64,000 nucleotides of DNA from Hymenobacter translucens (GCF_020685205.1 NZ_JAJERB010000008.1:186001-250000); one strand, 5' to 3'. Positions 8,774 through 19,169 are shown, numbered from the stretch's first letter. A program made the numbers and translations. Notes: generated from the letters alone by a model not told the origin.

Positions 8774-11700
8774 TTGTTTTTTCTTACAGTAGTACCAGTA
8801 TAATTAATCGAGCCATTATAATAGCTCCCTTTAAGTTTTCCACTATCGTTTATTTGCATGGAATTAGTAGAGGAAGTACCCTTATTCTCATGCGCTGTTC
8901 TAGGGTCAAAAAAATTGTATGTTGTAGAAGTTACCTGACCATCGCTTATAGTTTCGGTTTTGCCTGACACAACAACAAAGTGATCTGTCATCCCATCAAA
9001 GTTTGGAGACCCGTTCCTGTAGTCTACGCCTATAATAATTGGGCTACCATTTTCGATAGTTTGATCAATTATCTTAACACCACTTGCCGCGTCAACGCTA
9101 GCAGCACCTGGTTTACCGTTATCGCCTTTTTCTGTTAAGAGCGTTTCCGAACCTCTACCTGCAGTCTCTATTCCCTCATTCGTCAGCATTTTCTCACATG
9201 CCTCGTAACAGTTTAGCCCTTCATTAATTTGTGACACCCAACTAGATTGTGCAATAACCTCATACACAATAGAAGTAACCTCATTCTGGGTATAAATAAG
9301 TGATATACCTTCCCCTATTTTTTGTGTATAGGTTGCCCCAACATTACTATAACTTTGCCCATTAATATTTTGTGCCTTATCATGACTATCACGCCAAATC
9401 ATCGCTCCCGTTTCACTATTCATAAACCAGTCTCTTCCATCTGGGTCTATATTTAAAACTGGATTATTACCTGCATAGTGATAGGAAGACATTGTAATAC
9501 TATTTTCTGCTAATGGATCCACGACATGCCACCTCCCCAACTGCGCATCATACATCCTAGCGCCATAATCATTCCACCCTAAACCCAGCTCAGTCTGCTT
9601 TTCCTTCCCATTGTACTGATGCTTATTCTCACCCTGCCCTCCCGTCTTCTCAAGGCCGGCCAGGCTTAAGCCCCAGGGGTCGTAATGGTTCTCCTGAACC
9701 TGCAGGCCCGGGTTATGCTTTACCTGCACGTCGTCGAAGAAGACGTCTACATCGCTTTCGTTGCCCACATACACCTGAATGTAGCCATCGGCGGGAGCAA
9801 TAAGATTCAGGAACAGCGACTCATAGTTGTTGAAAGCCGTGGCGGGTAGCTGCACGGTTTGTTGGTCGACCAGCACCGAGTCCTGGTTGAACAACAGGGC
9901 TCGTACATATCCTTTCGGGACACGGCCATTTTGAGTGAGCTGAGGAACCAACGTCAGGCCAATGCCGAGGAATGGCAGGGGTCGGATGCTGTTGCGGCCA
10001 CCGTCCGTAAGCAGTGGTGAAGGTGGTGCCTGCTGAAGCATGGCTGTCACAAAAGCCAGGGTTGAGAAAGTAAAGCCGGTGTTCTGCACCTGCTGCTGGT
10101 ACATGCCGGGAGCTTCCACCCTAATGGTGTCGCCCTTGTGCACCGGGAGCATTTTGAGCGGACCGATTGGCGTGCCGGTGGCAGCATTTAACCGGGCTAC
10201 GTAGGAGCCGGTGCGGGCCAGCGTCGGGCCAATCAGAAACCGGGTGGAAACGATGCTGCGGGTATCGAACTGCTGCTCTTCCCGCTGAGCTACGTCGGTG
10301 GGGGCAGCTTCCATGGTGGCCATGTAGCTGGCTTTGTCCCCGGGCCGGAACGCAATTCTCAGGTTGCCCAAGTGGTCCTTCAGGGTGTACTCCCGAACAT
10401 AACGGACCTGCCCTGAGTGGGACGACACGAAGCGCAGCACCCGGCCTTCGGCATGCGGGAAGAAGTGCAGAGTATCCCCTTCGTACTGAAAGCTGCCCAG
10501 ATAGTCGGTCCGTTGCATGGGCTTACCAGTTTGATAGACAAGCTTCGCTACTTTTTGACCGGTAGCGGTATAACGAAATACGATGCTGTCGGCCCGGCTG
10601 CCGAACGTAATATGCTGGGGAAGATTGAGGTAATTATAAGCAATACTGGTGATTCCTTTGTTACTGTCGGCGGTCATATTGCCGTTGGCATCGTAAGAAT
10701 ACTCGGGCTGTCCGGTGGCCCGCGTTTTTTCCTGGAAGTCGCCGGCCAGTGAGGTGGGAGCAGCTGCGCTGCCGACGGGCTGCGGGAGTCGATTCGTGGT
10801 CACGGCATCGTCAACGGCCACCAGCCGGTTACCCTGATACGAATAGGTCAGCACGTCTACCTGCCCGTACTGCTTGGGAGCGGTGCGGGTGGCAGCGGCC
10901 AGAAGCCCGCGGCGGCGCAGGGTCAGGATATTGCCATTCTCATCGTAGCTGACAAAGCTGAGCCGGTAGTTATTTCGCTCCCCATCCCAGGAACTGGTTG
11001 GGCTGCTTGTGCTGCGCGCAACAAAGTCGCCTTGCAGTATCCGGTTCGCCCCATCGTAGACGTAGCCGTAAGCCCGCTCAATTCCGTCGCTCTGACTCCG
11101 CCACTGCTGCCCGGCAATGTTGCCGTTATACTGAGGCTGGGCAAAGCCACAGTCATAGCTCAGGCGCATGCCCCAGAGCAGGCTGGTAGCCGTGGGATTG
11201 GTCAGCACCACGTCGTTGATGCTGCGCAGCCAGCCCCGGATGGTATAGGAAAAGTTGGCCTGCTGATTAGCCAGACCATAGCTTTTCCGGGTAAGCTGCC
11301 CCAGCTCATTGTAGGTATTCTGCACCACAGTGGTTGGCTGCGGCTCGTTATCGACCTGTTGCTGAACGGTAAGCAGCCGCCCGGTGTGGTCATACGCAAA
11401 CTGCTCGGTAACCTTCAGCGGGCCACCCAGGTTGGGGCCGGTATGTTCGGTATAGCTCTGCATCACTTTGCCCAGGAAGTCGGACTGAGTGGTTGTAATA
11501 TCCTGGCCGCCGCGGGCATTCGTGCTGACGATCTGCACCGGCCTCCCCTGCTCACTGTAGAATGTAGTGGTTGTAAGCCAGGCGCCGGTGCTGGACGCTG
11601 GCACCTGCAATACCCGAATCCGGGTCCGGGTAGCAAAGCTGATTACGCGTTGCTCATCCGCCTGAGGTTGGGTACCGCTCACAAAGCGCCGGCCGTACCG

Positions 11701-14700
11701 GGAATCGAACTGGGCATCGGCAGCGCCCTGCCCGTCAGAATCGAAATCGTAGGAGTCGAAATAATGGATGCTCAGTAGCTGCCCGGCCGAAAACCCGTTC
11801 TGGCCGAGCACAGGATATGCCCGGTCGGTGGTGTAGTGCTCGGGGTAGGCCGCAGCGGCAGTACGAACTTCGAATTGGTTGGCAGCGGCCAGCGCTTCGC
11901 GCTGCAGCACCGTCGCGGAGGCAGGTCGGCTACAAAGGCCGGTAACGACCGTCCGGCCCAGCTGGTCATACTTCGTGAAGGTCCACTCATTGCGGGTGCG
12001 CTGTAGTGCATCCTGGCTGAGAATCGGGCGGTCCAGCTGGTCGTATACTATTTCCGTACGCCCATCAGTGCCAGGGACCTGCTTGCTGATGACCAGCCCG
12101 CGGCTATTGTAGTAGTAGCGAAACAGGAGCACTTCCTCAGCCGGCGTAATCACCCAGTTGCGGGCAACCAGGACCTTGGCTGCCTTTGGGGGCACCACAA
12201 TCCGCAGATTGCCAAAGTCGTCGTAGATGTAAAGGGTCGTAAGCCACCCCGGGTTCACCCCTCCTGCCCTTTCTCCAGGCGGCGGACACTCAACCCGCTT
12301 CATCACCACCAGCCCCTTTTTGTCTTTGAACTCCTGGGTACGGAAATTATGCTCGTCCCGGACCTCCGTTTCCCACAACTCGCCCTCCAAGTACAATCCT
12401 GCGAAGCCCAGAGAAAGATCTGATGGATCATACCCGACGATGAAACGAGGAATATCCTCGGCACTTCGGTTGGGGCCCTGGCTATAGGCAACCGCGTGCC
12501 CGGCGCTGAGCTGCAATTTTTCCCCCGGCGCGCCCTGGGCCAGCACCCGGTTCAGGTCGGAAGGCTCAAAGCCCTGCTCGCTAAAGGCGGCTCCGGTGCG
12601 GGCCACATTTTCGGTGGCGAAGCCCGGGCCCGTGAACCGGTCGTTGTAGAAATCAAACTGTTCCCGGAAGGCATTAGGATAATAACCGTTGGCCAGTGGC
12701 AGGACGGTGGCTGCAAAAGGCAGGTACTGCCGGGGCTGCCGGCCCAGGGCATCGTAGGAGACCAGCTGCACTACGTCGCGCCGCTGCGGAGACTGCTGAT
12801 GCTGTACCGTCTGAACCGGCCGCCCCAGACCATCGATATAGTCGGTTCGACGCAGGACGGAATCAGTTGGTGCGCTGGCCAGCAGACTAGCATCCGAAAA
12901 AGCGACCTGGGGCGAATAGGTGCGGATAAAGTTGATGGGGCCCTCAACAGGACTTTCAACGACCTGGTCGACGGCAGCCTGGCAGGTTCCGTCAACCGGC
13001 CGGTTTTCGGTCAGGGCGGTGTACGGTAGGATATCGGCGTAGACAGCCCGGGAATACAGCTTCATCCCCACCACCCAGTCGTTGGTGACCCGGACCCGGT
13101 AGAGCCCCTGCTGTTCTTCAGTTGGGGAGGGCCACCGCAGCTCGGAACTCGTTTCGCCGGGAATATCTACCCAGACCTGACTGACCAGACGCTGCCACTG
13201 GTAATGATTGTAGTTGCCGCCAATGGTGCGGGTCAGCACCAGTTCCCGGCTGCGCTGAAACGAAACCGTGTCGGCCGGCCCGGGGGTCCGCTGACCTTCA
13301 TCGAAAAACTGATAGATGCCGGGGCTCGTAACGTTGGCCTCGTAGCTGGCATAATCCAGGTAATTCCCGCCCAGTCCTACTTCCAGGCTGCCGACCTGCA
13401 GCGGCTTGCCGAAGGCAGGCACGTGGGTAAGCTCATTGTTTTCCAACGTTAGCTTATAGAGGCGGCGCCCGGCCGTAACCCGAAAGCCGACGGGCAGGGC
13501 CCCAGAAAAGCGATTATGGTCCAGGTGCAGGAAGACGGCATCCAGTGCACCGGGAATTGTTTCTGAAAGCGCGTTGTGGCTTAAATTCAGGCGGTTTAGG
13601 CTCCTTAGCTGCTCGTACGAAGCCGGCACGGGACCGGTGAGCCGGTTGTGGTCGAGGTCGAGCAAGCTCAGCTGCCGCAGGCGGGACCACGAAGCAGGCA
13701 GGCTGCCCTGCAGCTGGTTGTACGACAATGACAGTGCCTGCAATTCCGACAGCAGCTCCCATTGAGCGGGGAGGGTACCGCTGAGCTGATTGTGGTCCAG
13801 ATAAAGCCCCAGTAGCGACGACAGGCTGCTCCAGGTCGAGGGCAGGTTTCCTGTAAAGGCATTGTTGTTCAGCATCACCTTGCTCAGCGACGAAATACTA
13901 CCCAGTGCAGCGGGCAGGCTGCCAGTAAGTCGGTTCGCCTGCAGATCCAGCAGCTGTAGCCCAACGAGCCCGCTCAATCTGGCCGGCAGCGGGCCCGACA
14001 ACTGATTATGCGCCAATACGAGCTCCTGCAACTGACTGAGCTGCCCCAGAGAGTCTGGAACCGGGCCTGAAAGCTGATTCCGATCAGCCCGCAGAATACG
14101 CAGGCTCTGCAACTGCCCCAGACTGGCTGGCAGGCCCCCCTCAAGCTCATTGCCGGCAACATCCAGAATCTCCAGACTCGTCAGGCTACCGAAAGAGGCG
14201 GGCAGCAGCCCCGTAAGGCCGGCCTGCTCAATTCGCAGCTCTTTGAGTTGAGATAAACTTCCCCAGGAAGCCGGTAAATTAGCGCTGAAGCTATTTTGAC
14301 CGAGCATTAAGTGCTCAAGCCGTATGAGCTGGCTGAAATCCTCAGGTAAATCCCCGTCGAGTTGATTGAAGCTTAGGTCAAGTATCAGCAACTGGTTTAG
14401 CTGGCCAAGTTGGGAAGGAATTGCTCCGTTAAGTAAGTTATTATTGACCCGTAGCTCCTGGAGCTTAGCCAGTTGTCCTAATCCCGGTGGTATCCCGCCT
14501 TCCAACGCGTTTCCCGCCAGATTCAGCCTCACTAGTTCCGTCAGGCTGCCCAACTCCTCCGGAATTTTACCGGATAACTGATTGCCGGACAGGCTGAGCT
14601 CCGTGAGCTGGGTTAGCTGACTCAGCTCAGCGGGGACTTCCCCCTTCAGGTTGTTGCGCTCCAGCTTGAGGTAGCGCAAACCAGTCAGCTCACCCAGTTG

Positions 14701-14985
14701 CCGGGGTAGTGTCCCGCTCAGGTTGTTGCTCGACAGCCGCAAGCCAATCACGTCTCCGTCCTCGACTTCTACGCCATACCAGGCATCAAGGGCATTTCCC
14801 TGTTCGTCGTCCACCCAATTCGCATGGTTATCCCACTTTTCGCCCTCGGTGGCATAGAAGAGCTGGCGTAGGATTCGCGCCTCCGTAGAATCAGGTACTA
14901 GACCTTGAGCTAAAGTCGGCACTGCTGTAGCCAGGAGCAGCAAGCTGGCCACGAATGGATACAGGAGAATAAATTTACGAAGCAT
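8770..14985 (-). CDS. LRR-RHS polymorphic toxin with papain-like cysteine protease tip
   Basis: A 2071-residue secreted giant. Order: signal peptide (MLRKFILLYPFVASLLLLA); 18 plant-type leucine-rich repeats of 24 residues (LSGxLPxxLGxLxxL) to about residue 555; an Ig-like segment; a DUF6443 domain (about 660-820, TDYIDGLGRPVQTVQHQQSP); RHS/YD repeats (about 850-1800); and the conserved RHS terminus (ARMYDAQLGRWHVVDPLAE, NIDPDGRDW at about 1846). The last 225 residues are a variable tip with a papain-like triad: C1926 (GLNCYEACEKML), H2002 (TDHFVVVSG) and D2027 (FFDPRT). DNA of the tip is AT-rich while the body is GC-rich, pointing to tip exchange. The LRRs may bind a target surface. ATG at 14985 is preferred to a GTG at 15003. 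Co-directional with the upstream RHS-like gene, 33 bp away. Confidence 0.88.
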   Translation of the reverse strand: MLRKFILLYPFVASLLLLATAVPTLAQGLVPDSTEARILRQLFYATEGEKWDNHANWVDDEQGNALDAWYGVEVEDGDVIGLRLSSNNLSGTLPRQLGELTGLRYLKLERNNLKGEVPAELSQLTQLTELSLSGNQLSGKIPEELGSLTELVRLNLAGNALEGGIPPGLGQLAKLQELRVNNNLLNGAIPSQLGQLNQLLILDLSFNQLDGDLPEDFSQLIRLEHLMLGQNSFSANLPASWGSLSQLKELRIEQAGLTGLLPASFGSLTSLEILDVAGNELEGGLPASLGQLQSLRILRADRNQLSGPVPDSLGQLSQLQELVLAHNQLSGPLPARLSGLVGLQLLDLQANRLTGSLPAALGSISSLSKVMLNNNAFTGNLPSTWSSLSSLLGLYLDHNQLSGTLPAQWELLSELQALSLSYNQLQGSLPASWSRLRQLSLLDLDHNRLTGPVPASYEQLRSLNRLNLSHNALSETIPGALDAVFLHLDHNRFSGALPVGFRVTAGRRLYKLTLENNELTHVPAFGKPLQVGSLEVGLGGNYLDYASYEANVTSPGIYQFFDEGQRTPGPADTVSFQRSRELVLTRTIGGNYNHYQWQRLVSQVWVDIPGETSSELRWPSPTEEQQGLYRVRVTNDWVVGMKLYSRAVYADILPYTALTENRPVDGTCQAAVDQVVESPVEGPINFIRTYSPQVAFSDASLLASAPTDSVLRRTDYIDGLGRPVQTVQHQQSPQRRDVVQLVSYDALGRQPRQYLPFAATVLPLANGYYPNAFREQFDFYNDRFTGPGFATENVARTGAAFSEQGFEPSDLNRVLAQGAPGEKLQLSAGHAVAYSQGPNRSAEDIPRFIVGYDPSDLSLGFAGLYLEGELWETEVRDEHNFRTQEFKDKKGLVVMKRVECPPPGERAGGVNPGWLTTLYIYDDFGNLRIVVPPKAAKVLVARNWVITPAEEVLLFRYYYNSRGLVISKQVPGTDGRTEIVYDQLDRPILSQDALQRTRNEWTFTKYDQLGRTVVTGLCSRPASATVLQREALAAANQFEVRTAAAAYPEHYTTDRAYPVLGQNGFSAGQLLSIHYFDSYDFDSDGQGAADAQFDSRYGRRFVSGTQPQADEQRVISFATRTRIRVLQVPASSTGAWLTTTTFYSEQGRPVQIVSTNARGGQDITTTQSDFLGKVMQSYTEHTGPNLGGPLKVTEQFAYDHTGRLLTVQQQVDNEPQPTTVVQNTYNELGQLTRKSYGLANQQANFSYTIRGWLRSINDVVLTNPTATSLLWGMRLSYDCGFAQPQYNGNIAGQQWRSQSDGIERAYGYVYDGANRILQGDFVARSTSSPTSSWDGERNNYRLSFVSYDENGNILTLRRRGLLAAATRTAPKQYGQVDVLTYSYQGNRLVAVDDAVTTNRLPQPVGSAAAPTSLAGDFQEKTRATGQPEYSYDANGNMTADSNKGITSIAYNYLNLPQHITFGSRADSIVFRYTATGQKVAKLVYQTGKPMQRTDYLGSFQYEGDTLHFFPHAEGRVLRFVSSHSGQVRYVREYTLKDHLGNLRIAFRPGDKASYMATMEAAPTDVAQREEQQFDTRSIVSTRFLIGPTLARTGSYVARLNAATGTPIGPLKMLPVHKGDTIRVEAPGMYQQQVQNTGFTFSTLAFVTAMLQQAPPSPLLTDGGRNSIRPLPFLGIGLTLVPQLTQNGRVPKGYVRALLFNQDSVLVDQQTVQLPATAFNNYESLFLNLIAPADGYIQVYVGNESDVDVFFDDVQVKHNPGLQVQENHYDPWGLSLAGLEKTGGQGENKHQYNGKEKQTELGLGWNDYGARMYDAQLGRWHVVDPLAENSITMSSYHYAGNNPVLNIDPDGRDWFMNSETGAMIWRDSHDKAQNINGQSYSNVGATYTQKIGEGISLIYTQNEVTSIVYEVIAQSSWVSQINEGLNCYEACEKMLTNEGIETAGRGSETLLTEKGDNGKPGAASVDAASGVKIIDQTIENGSPIIIGVDYRNGSPNFDGMTDHFVVVSGKTETISDGQVTSTTYNFFDPRTAHENKGTSSTNSMQINDSGKLKGSYYNGSINYTGTTVRKNK

Positions 14986-15018
14986 AACACGGATAATTAG
15001 CACGCTGAATCCTCATCC

Positions 15019-18000
15019 TCAGGGACGGGCATAGTGGTATTCCTGGCCTTTCAAGATCCTGCCTTGCTCATCCCGGATCAGCAGAAGCCGGCCCAGCGCA
15101 TCATATTCGTAGCGTGTGGTGCGGTTGCTAGGGTCGGTTTTGGACAGGATACCGACCAATGGCAGGTAGGTCAGCGTAGTTAGGCGGGCATCCTCCGGAT
15201 GAAGGCGAAGCTCATCGATCAGCCCGTCTGCACCGCTGATGTTTAGGTCGGAAACTGTGGTGCTGGTGACGACAAACTGATAAAGCACAAAGCTCCGCTC
15301 GTCGCGCACGGGAGTAGCCACCACCAGGGGCGTCACCGGCTGATTGTTCCAGGTCACCCGTGGCACTTCAGTGGCCCACAGACTTAGCCGGTACACACCG
15401 GCCGGAATTGAGTCACGCCACACGCCGCTGCCCAGCCGGTAGGCCCAGGCCCCGGTGTGCCCGCCCGGGCTGCGACCTGCCGCGGTGGTGTCATATTTCC
15501 AACGCCCGGTGAAGCCGCCTTTCTCGAAGCTGCTGGCCGCCACTTGGTCGTAGTGCGCGTTCTGGGCCTCGGCCAGCAGAGCCTGGCCCGGCCCCCACAG
15601 CCGGGCGATGGGCTGGTTGTGAGGCTGGTGAAGCTCTACTGCATTGCCTTCTTTGTCATAAGCGTCGACAAGCATGGTTTCCTCCATGCGCGGGTCGATG
15701 CCGGCAACGGTGGGCCGTATGCCATAATCCGTAACCGGCTGCGTCAGCGGGAGTTGCATCTTCGCCCGCAGACGCAGCTTGTTGTTCGCATAGGCGAAGT
15801 CGGTATACTCGACACCTGTCACCTTTCTGGTCAGGCCCTCATAGATGCTGGTTATGGTTTCGATTGGAACCGACAGCATATGCAGGGGGCCGGCCATGGC
15901 CTGAACCGCCGGGCGCACAGGGTCGGAGAAGGGATAATAGTATTCGGTGGTCCGACGCAGTGTAGGCGACAAATCGTGCTGCTCCAACCCCAGCTGCCGG
16001 CCGGTCGGACTATAGAAAAAACGCTTTTCCTGCACGAAAGACGACGTATCCCGGGTACTGTACCGGTACTCCCGCACGTGTGACGGCTGGGCGAAGCCTA
16101 AGCGATTGAAATAGATTTCCTTAAGAAATACAATGGGGTCCGCCGGCACGCCCGTTGTAACCCCCATAGGAAAGGCCACGACCAAGCCCGGCACATCCTG
16201 GGCGAAAAATTCATAGCTGGTCCGGGTGCTTTTTACCGGCAGCCACTGCCCATTCTCCCGCCGGTTCTCTACCTGCTCCTGCAGCAACCCTGTCTTAAAG
16301 GAGTTGGAGGTTGGCGGCGGAAAAGGAAGGTCGTCTACGATTCGATCAGGGTAGTCGTAAGGCGAAGAAAACCGGTGACAGGTTTGACTATAGGGAGCAT
16401 TGTCCACCATATTGGTGACCCGCACTTCCCGGTAGCCAATGTGGCTGCCCTGGGTGGAGCCGAGGGCGGTGCGACTGCGGGCCAGCCGCAGCCAGTAGAT
16501 GCAGTTAACAAAGCCCGGAGTGCCTCCCAACTGAGATGCATAATAAGTGTGATAAGCATAGAAAGGCTCATCGTAGATTACGCCCGTCGACTTTTCCTGC
16601 GCTTCCGGCAGAGCATAGGAAAAGGTCCGGACAATAGGGCGAGCATCCCGAGGACCGGTATAATCCCGGATGGAGCGGATACGAATCCCACCCGTCAGCT
16701 TCTTGAGAATCGGCCGATTTGTAAAATCCGCGTACTCGACCCGGATATAGGCCCGGTCGCAGCCGGAAGCGCCGCTCGTGGGTTGATAATCGGCAGGATT
16801 GCAGGCAAAGACTTCCAGGGTATAGGTGCCCGGCATCAGCTTCGTAACGTGCGAGCTGTCACGGGGCTGTTCCCCGGCCTGGGCGGTACCTGAGTTGAAC
16901 ACTAGATTCCCATCCGCATCGCGGATTCGGGCGTATGGCTTTTGCCCAGATGTCACGGCGCAGCAGGTAAAGACGCTGTAGTCTACTTTGACCGTGATGC
17001 CGCAGGTGGGGTCATAGGGTTGATAAGCCGGGCAGGCCGGGTTCGGGGCAATAGTGAACTGCCGCGTACTGGCCCGGCAAGTTCCCAGGGCCAAAGTCGT
17101 GTCGCCGCAGTTTACTCCCAGATCCACCATCACGTCCTGCGTTTCATAGTAGCTAAAGGTGCTTAGCTCCCTCGCATTCACGTAGCCATAGTCGTTGGAC
17201 TCGTACTCAAAGGCCGTCTTACCGCCGGTAGCATGGATGATTTCCGTCAACAGCCCGGCCTGCGCGTATTGGGGATGTACTTCCCGGTCGGCTCCGGCCC
17301 GGATCAGGAAGCGGCGGTTACCTAGCAGTGCCAGCTCACACCCCGGAATCAGGCTGGTGTTGCCGGTAGCCCCATTAAAGTAACCCCAGTGGTCCTGGGC
17401 CCGGGAGCGCACATCAGCGGGCAAGGCCACGGCCGTGTTGTAGCGAAAATCATAGTATGGCACCTGCAAGCCGCTCAGCCGGCCCTGCCGGATGCTTTTC
17501 AGCGTCAGGCGCCCCGTGGGGTTATCCGGAAAATAGGAGAAGATAAACGACTTCACCTCCGTGCCGCTGCTGTTGAGCAGGCTCACGCTGCCCAGGCTCC
17601 GGATGTTGTAGTTTCCCCGGCCCGTCAGCCCCAGCGTGTCGCTGCGCACGGAGTCGGGTCGGATTACGATACTAGCCGTGCTGCCGGAATTTCGGATGCG
17701 GTGAAGCCGGAGGCCATCAAACTCCAGCTCGCTGATCGACCAATCAAGCTGGCCGTCGGTAGGTGTCGGGCAATTGGCAATGGAGTGCTGGATTGATTCC
17801 GACGTCCGCTGGCCGTATTTGATCTGATAGCTGTCGTACTCGAAATAGATACTATGCTCCTGGTTTACGTCCGTTACCGAGGTTAGAAACCAGGCTGATT
17901 TAAATTGCAGCCCGGACCGTGAGGTACAGTTTTTAAACCCATCGTGCTTGGTGTGCTGCGTGGTGGTTTCTGCGTCCTGAAACCGGTAGACAGAGCCCTG

Positions 18001-18651
18001 CCCATCGGTGATCTTCCAGCTGTTGATAACGCTGGCAAACGGCGTTCCGGCAAATACCGGCTCGATCTTTACATCCTTGCTGGAGCTGACGACAATGTTT
18101 CGATTCCAGTCAAAGCAAAACTGTCCGGAATAGCCGTTGAAGTTGAAGTAATAGATGTCGGGCTCCCCGTCGGTGCATCCTTGCGAAATGCCGTATAAAG
18201 TGGACCAGTAGGCGTAGTTAGATCCCACGGAAAAATCAGTCAGCCGGTTATAGTTTACCTGCTGCGTCAGGGAAAAGAAGTTGATGCTGCCTCCAGGCTG
18301 CGGCGGCATATCGTCGGGGCGCCCCCGCACGACGCGGGTTACCACGCCGCCCCCATTAAGCGTCCAGCCCAGCCCTACCCAGCTGGCTACATCCTCGACC
18401 CGGTGACCAGTAGCATTATAGCTCAGCGACAAACCCACGGTGAGCGGACCCTGCCGCAGCTCAGTCAGCGGAACGCTGATCTGCGGAGCCCCGGTGTATA
18501 GATTGACGGGTACCGCGGCGTAGCGGGCCAGACTGGACGCTTCCGGGGAAGGCGGCACAAGCGAAATATCTTTGGGAAAGGTTGGGTTCTGGCTTTTGAC
18601 CTCAGGGGCAGCTACCAATAGAAATAGGGCGAAGAGTATAAGGTGCTTCAT
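15019..18651 (-). CDS. Secreted SpvB/RHS-like repeat protein
   Basis: A 1210-residue exported protein with signal peptide MKHLILFALFLLVAAPEVKSQ. Its N-terminal third has the SpvB/RHS-type opening (VPVNLYTGAPQISVPLTEL, VGLSLSYNATGHRVEDVASW, VGLGWTLNGGGVVTR). The C-terminus carries RHS/YD repeats (TRYEYDALGRLLLIRDEQGR). The protein ends right after the repeat (GQEYHYARP) with no DPxG motif and no toxin tip. It probably forms the first part of an RHS cocoon or a companion of the downstream LRR-RHS toxin. Pairs of this type are common in Bacteroidota, but the mechanism is not known to me. It is first in the operon, with the toxin and immunity genes downstream. Confidence 0.8.
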   Translation of the reverse strand: MKHLILFALFLLVAAPEVKSQNPTFPKDISLVPPSPEASSLARYAAVPVNLYTGAPQISVPLTELRQGPLTVGLSLSYNATGHRVEDVASWVGLGWTLNGGGVVTRVVRGRPDDMPPQPGGSINFFSLTQQVNYNRLTDFSVGSNYAYWSTLYGISQGCTDGEPDIYYFNFNGYSGQFCFDWNRNIVVSSSKDVKIEPVFAGTPFASVINSWKITDGQGSVYRFQDAETTTQHTKHDGFKNCTSRSGLQFKSAWFLTSVTDVNQEHSIYFEYDSYQIKYGQRTSESIQHSIANCPTPTDGQLDWSISELEFDGLRLHRIRNSGSTASIVIRPDSVRSDTLGLTGRGNYNIRSLGSVSLLNSSGTEVKSFIFSYFPDNPTGRLTLKSIRQGRLSGLQVPYYDFRYNTAVALPADVRSRAQDHWGYFNGATGNTSLIPGCELALLGNRRFLIRAGADREVHPQYAQAGLLTEIIHATGGKTAFEYESNDYGYVNARELSTFSYYETQDVMVDLGVNCGDTTLALGTCRASTRQFTIAPNPACPAYQPYDPTCGITVKVDYSVFTCCAVTSGQKPYARIRDADGNLVFNSGTAQAGEQPRDSSHVTKLMPGTYTLEVFACNPADYQPTSGASGCDRAYIRVEYADFTNRPILKKLTGGIRIRSIRDYTGPRDARPIVRTFSYALPEAQEKSTGVIYDEPFYAYHTYYASQLGGTPGFVNCIYWLRLARSRTALGSTQGSHIGYREVRVTNMVDNAPYSQTCHRFSSPYDYPDRIVDDLPFPPPTSNSFKTGLLQEQVENRRENGQWLPVKSTRTSYEFFAQDVPGLVVAFPMGVTTGVPADPIVFLKEIYFNRLGFAQPSHVREYRYSTRDTSSFVQEKRFFYSPTGRQLGLEQHDLSPTLRRTTEYYYPFSDPVRPAVQAMAGPLHMLSVPIETITSIYEGLTRKVTGVEYTDFAYANNKLRLRAKMQLPLTQPVTDYGIRPTVAGIDPRMEETMLVDAYDKEGNAVELHQPHNQPIARLWGPGQALLAEAQNAHYDQVAASSFEKGGFTGRWKYDTTAAGRSPGGHTGAWAYRLGSGVWRDSIPAGVYRLSLWATEVPRVTWNNQPVTPLVVATPVRDERSFVLYQFVVTSTTVSDLNISGADGLIDELRLHPEDARLTTLTYLPLVGILSKTDPSNRTTRYEYDALGRLLLIRDEQGRILKGQEYHYARP

Positions 18652-19169
18652 AGACTATAGTTTTTAGGATGGTCAATAGGGTTCACAGGCCGGCCTATTC
18701 GACTTGCGGTAGGGGCCGAACTAGAGCTGCGGCACCAGAACGGGCGACCAGAAACTAGCGGGCACTGCCTGAAGCCACCAGCCAGACGCTGGGGTAACTC
18801 ACGGAAGCAACAGGGAGCAGGCAGGGGCGGACAAACACCACGCGGCGCAGAGGCGGCGGGTTAGTGAGTCAAGTGTAAGAAGAGTGACCGGGCGAATGCA
18901 AGTGCCGATAGCACTTTATCGGATAGCTGATAACAATTAGCAGTTTTCCGATAACTACCCCCGTTTCGCACCAGTTGCACCACCGATAAACTAAACCAAT
19001 GGGCTGGCTGGCATCGTCCAGATAAGATACCATAGACCTTTTAATAGGGCGTTTCCGGGCTCCCGCACCAGGATTATCGGAGGCTGCGAATATTCTTCCG
19101 GCTCGCCTTCGTAGGATTCCTAGCTGTTTTTTCCGTAAACTTAGGGGCTGGTACTCACCCCCCTGCCCT
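18652..19169. other. Divergent intergenic region of 518 bp
   Basis: The region between the RHS operon (minus) and the 171-residue secreted protein gene (plus). No gene is supported. It holds four copies of CCGATAA/TTATCGG (listed separately), and GCCGATAG at 18904-18911, so regulation rather than coding is the likely content. Confidence 0.5.
18916..19081. promoter_or_regulatory. Cluster of CCGATAA/TTATCGG motifs, putative operator array
   Basis: TTATCGGA at 18916-18923 and TCCGATAA at 18947-18954 form a perfect 8-bp inverted repeat 23 bp apart. A further ACCGATAA lies at 18982-18989 and TTATCGGA at 19074-19081. Four copies of a 7-mer in about 165 bp is far above chance (about 0.02 expected with both orientations). 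It could bind a regulator of the RHS operon, of the gene at 19170, or both. Confidence 0.45.

Noticed and set aside
13500..14800. 72-bp periodic repeats that might be a minisatellite
   Set aside because: The period equals one 24-residue LRR, and the repeats encode a coherent LRR domain.
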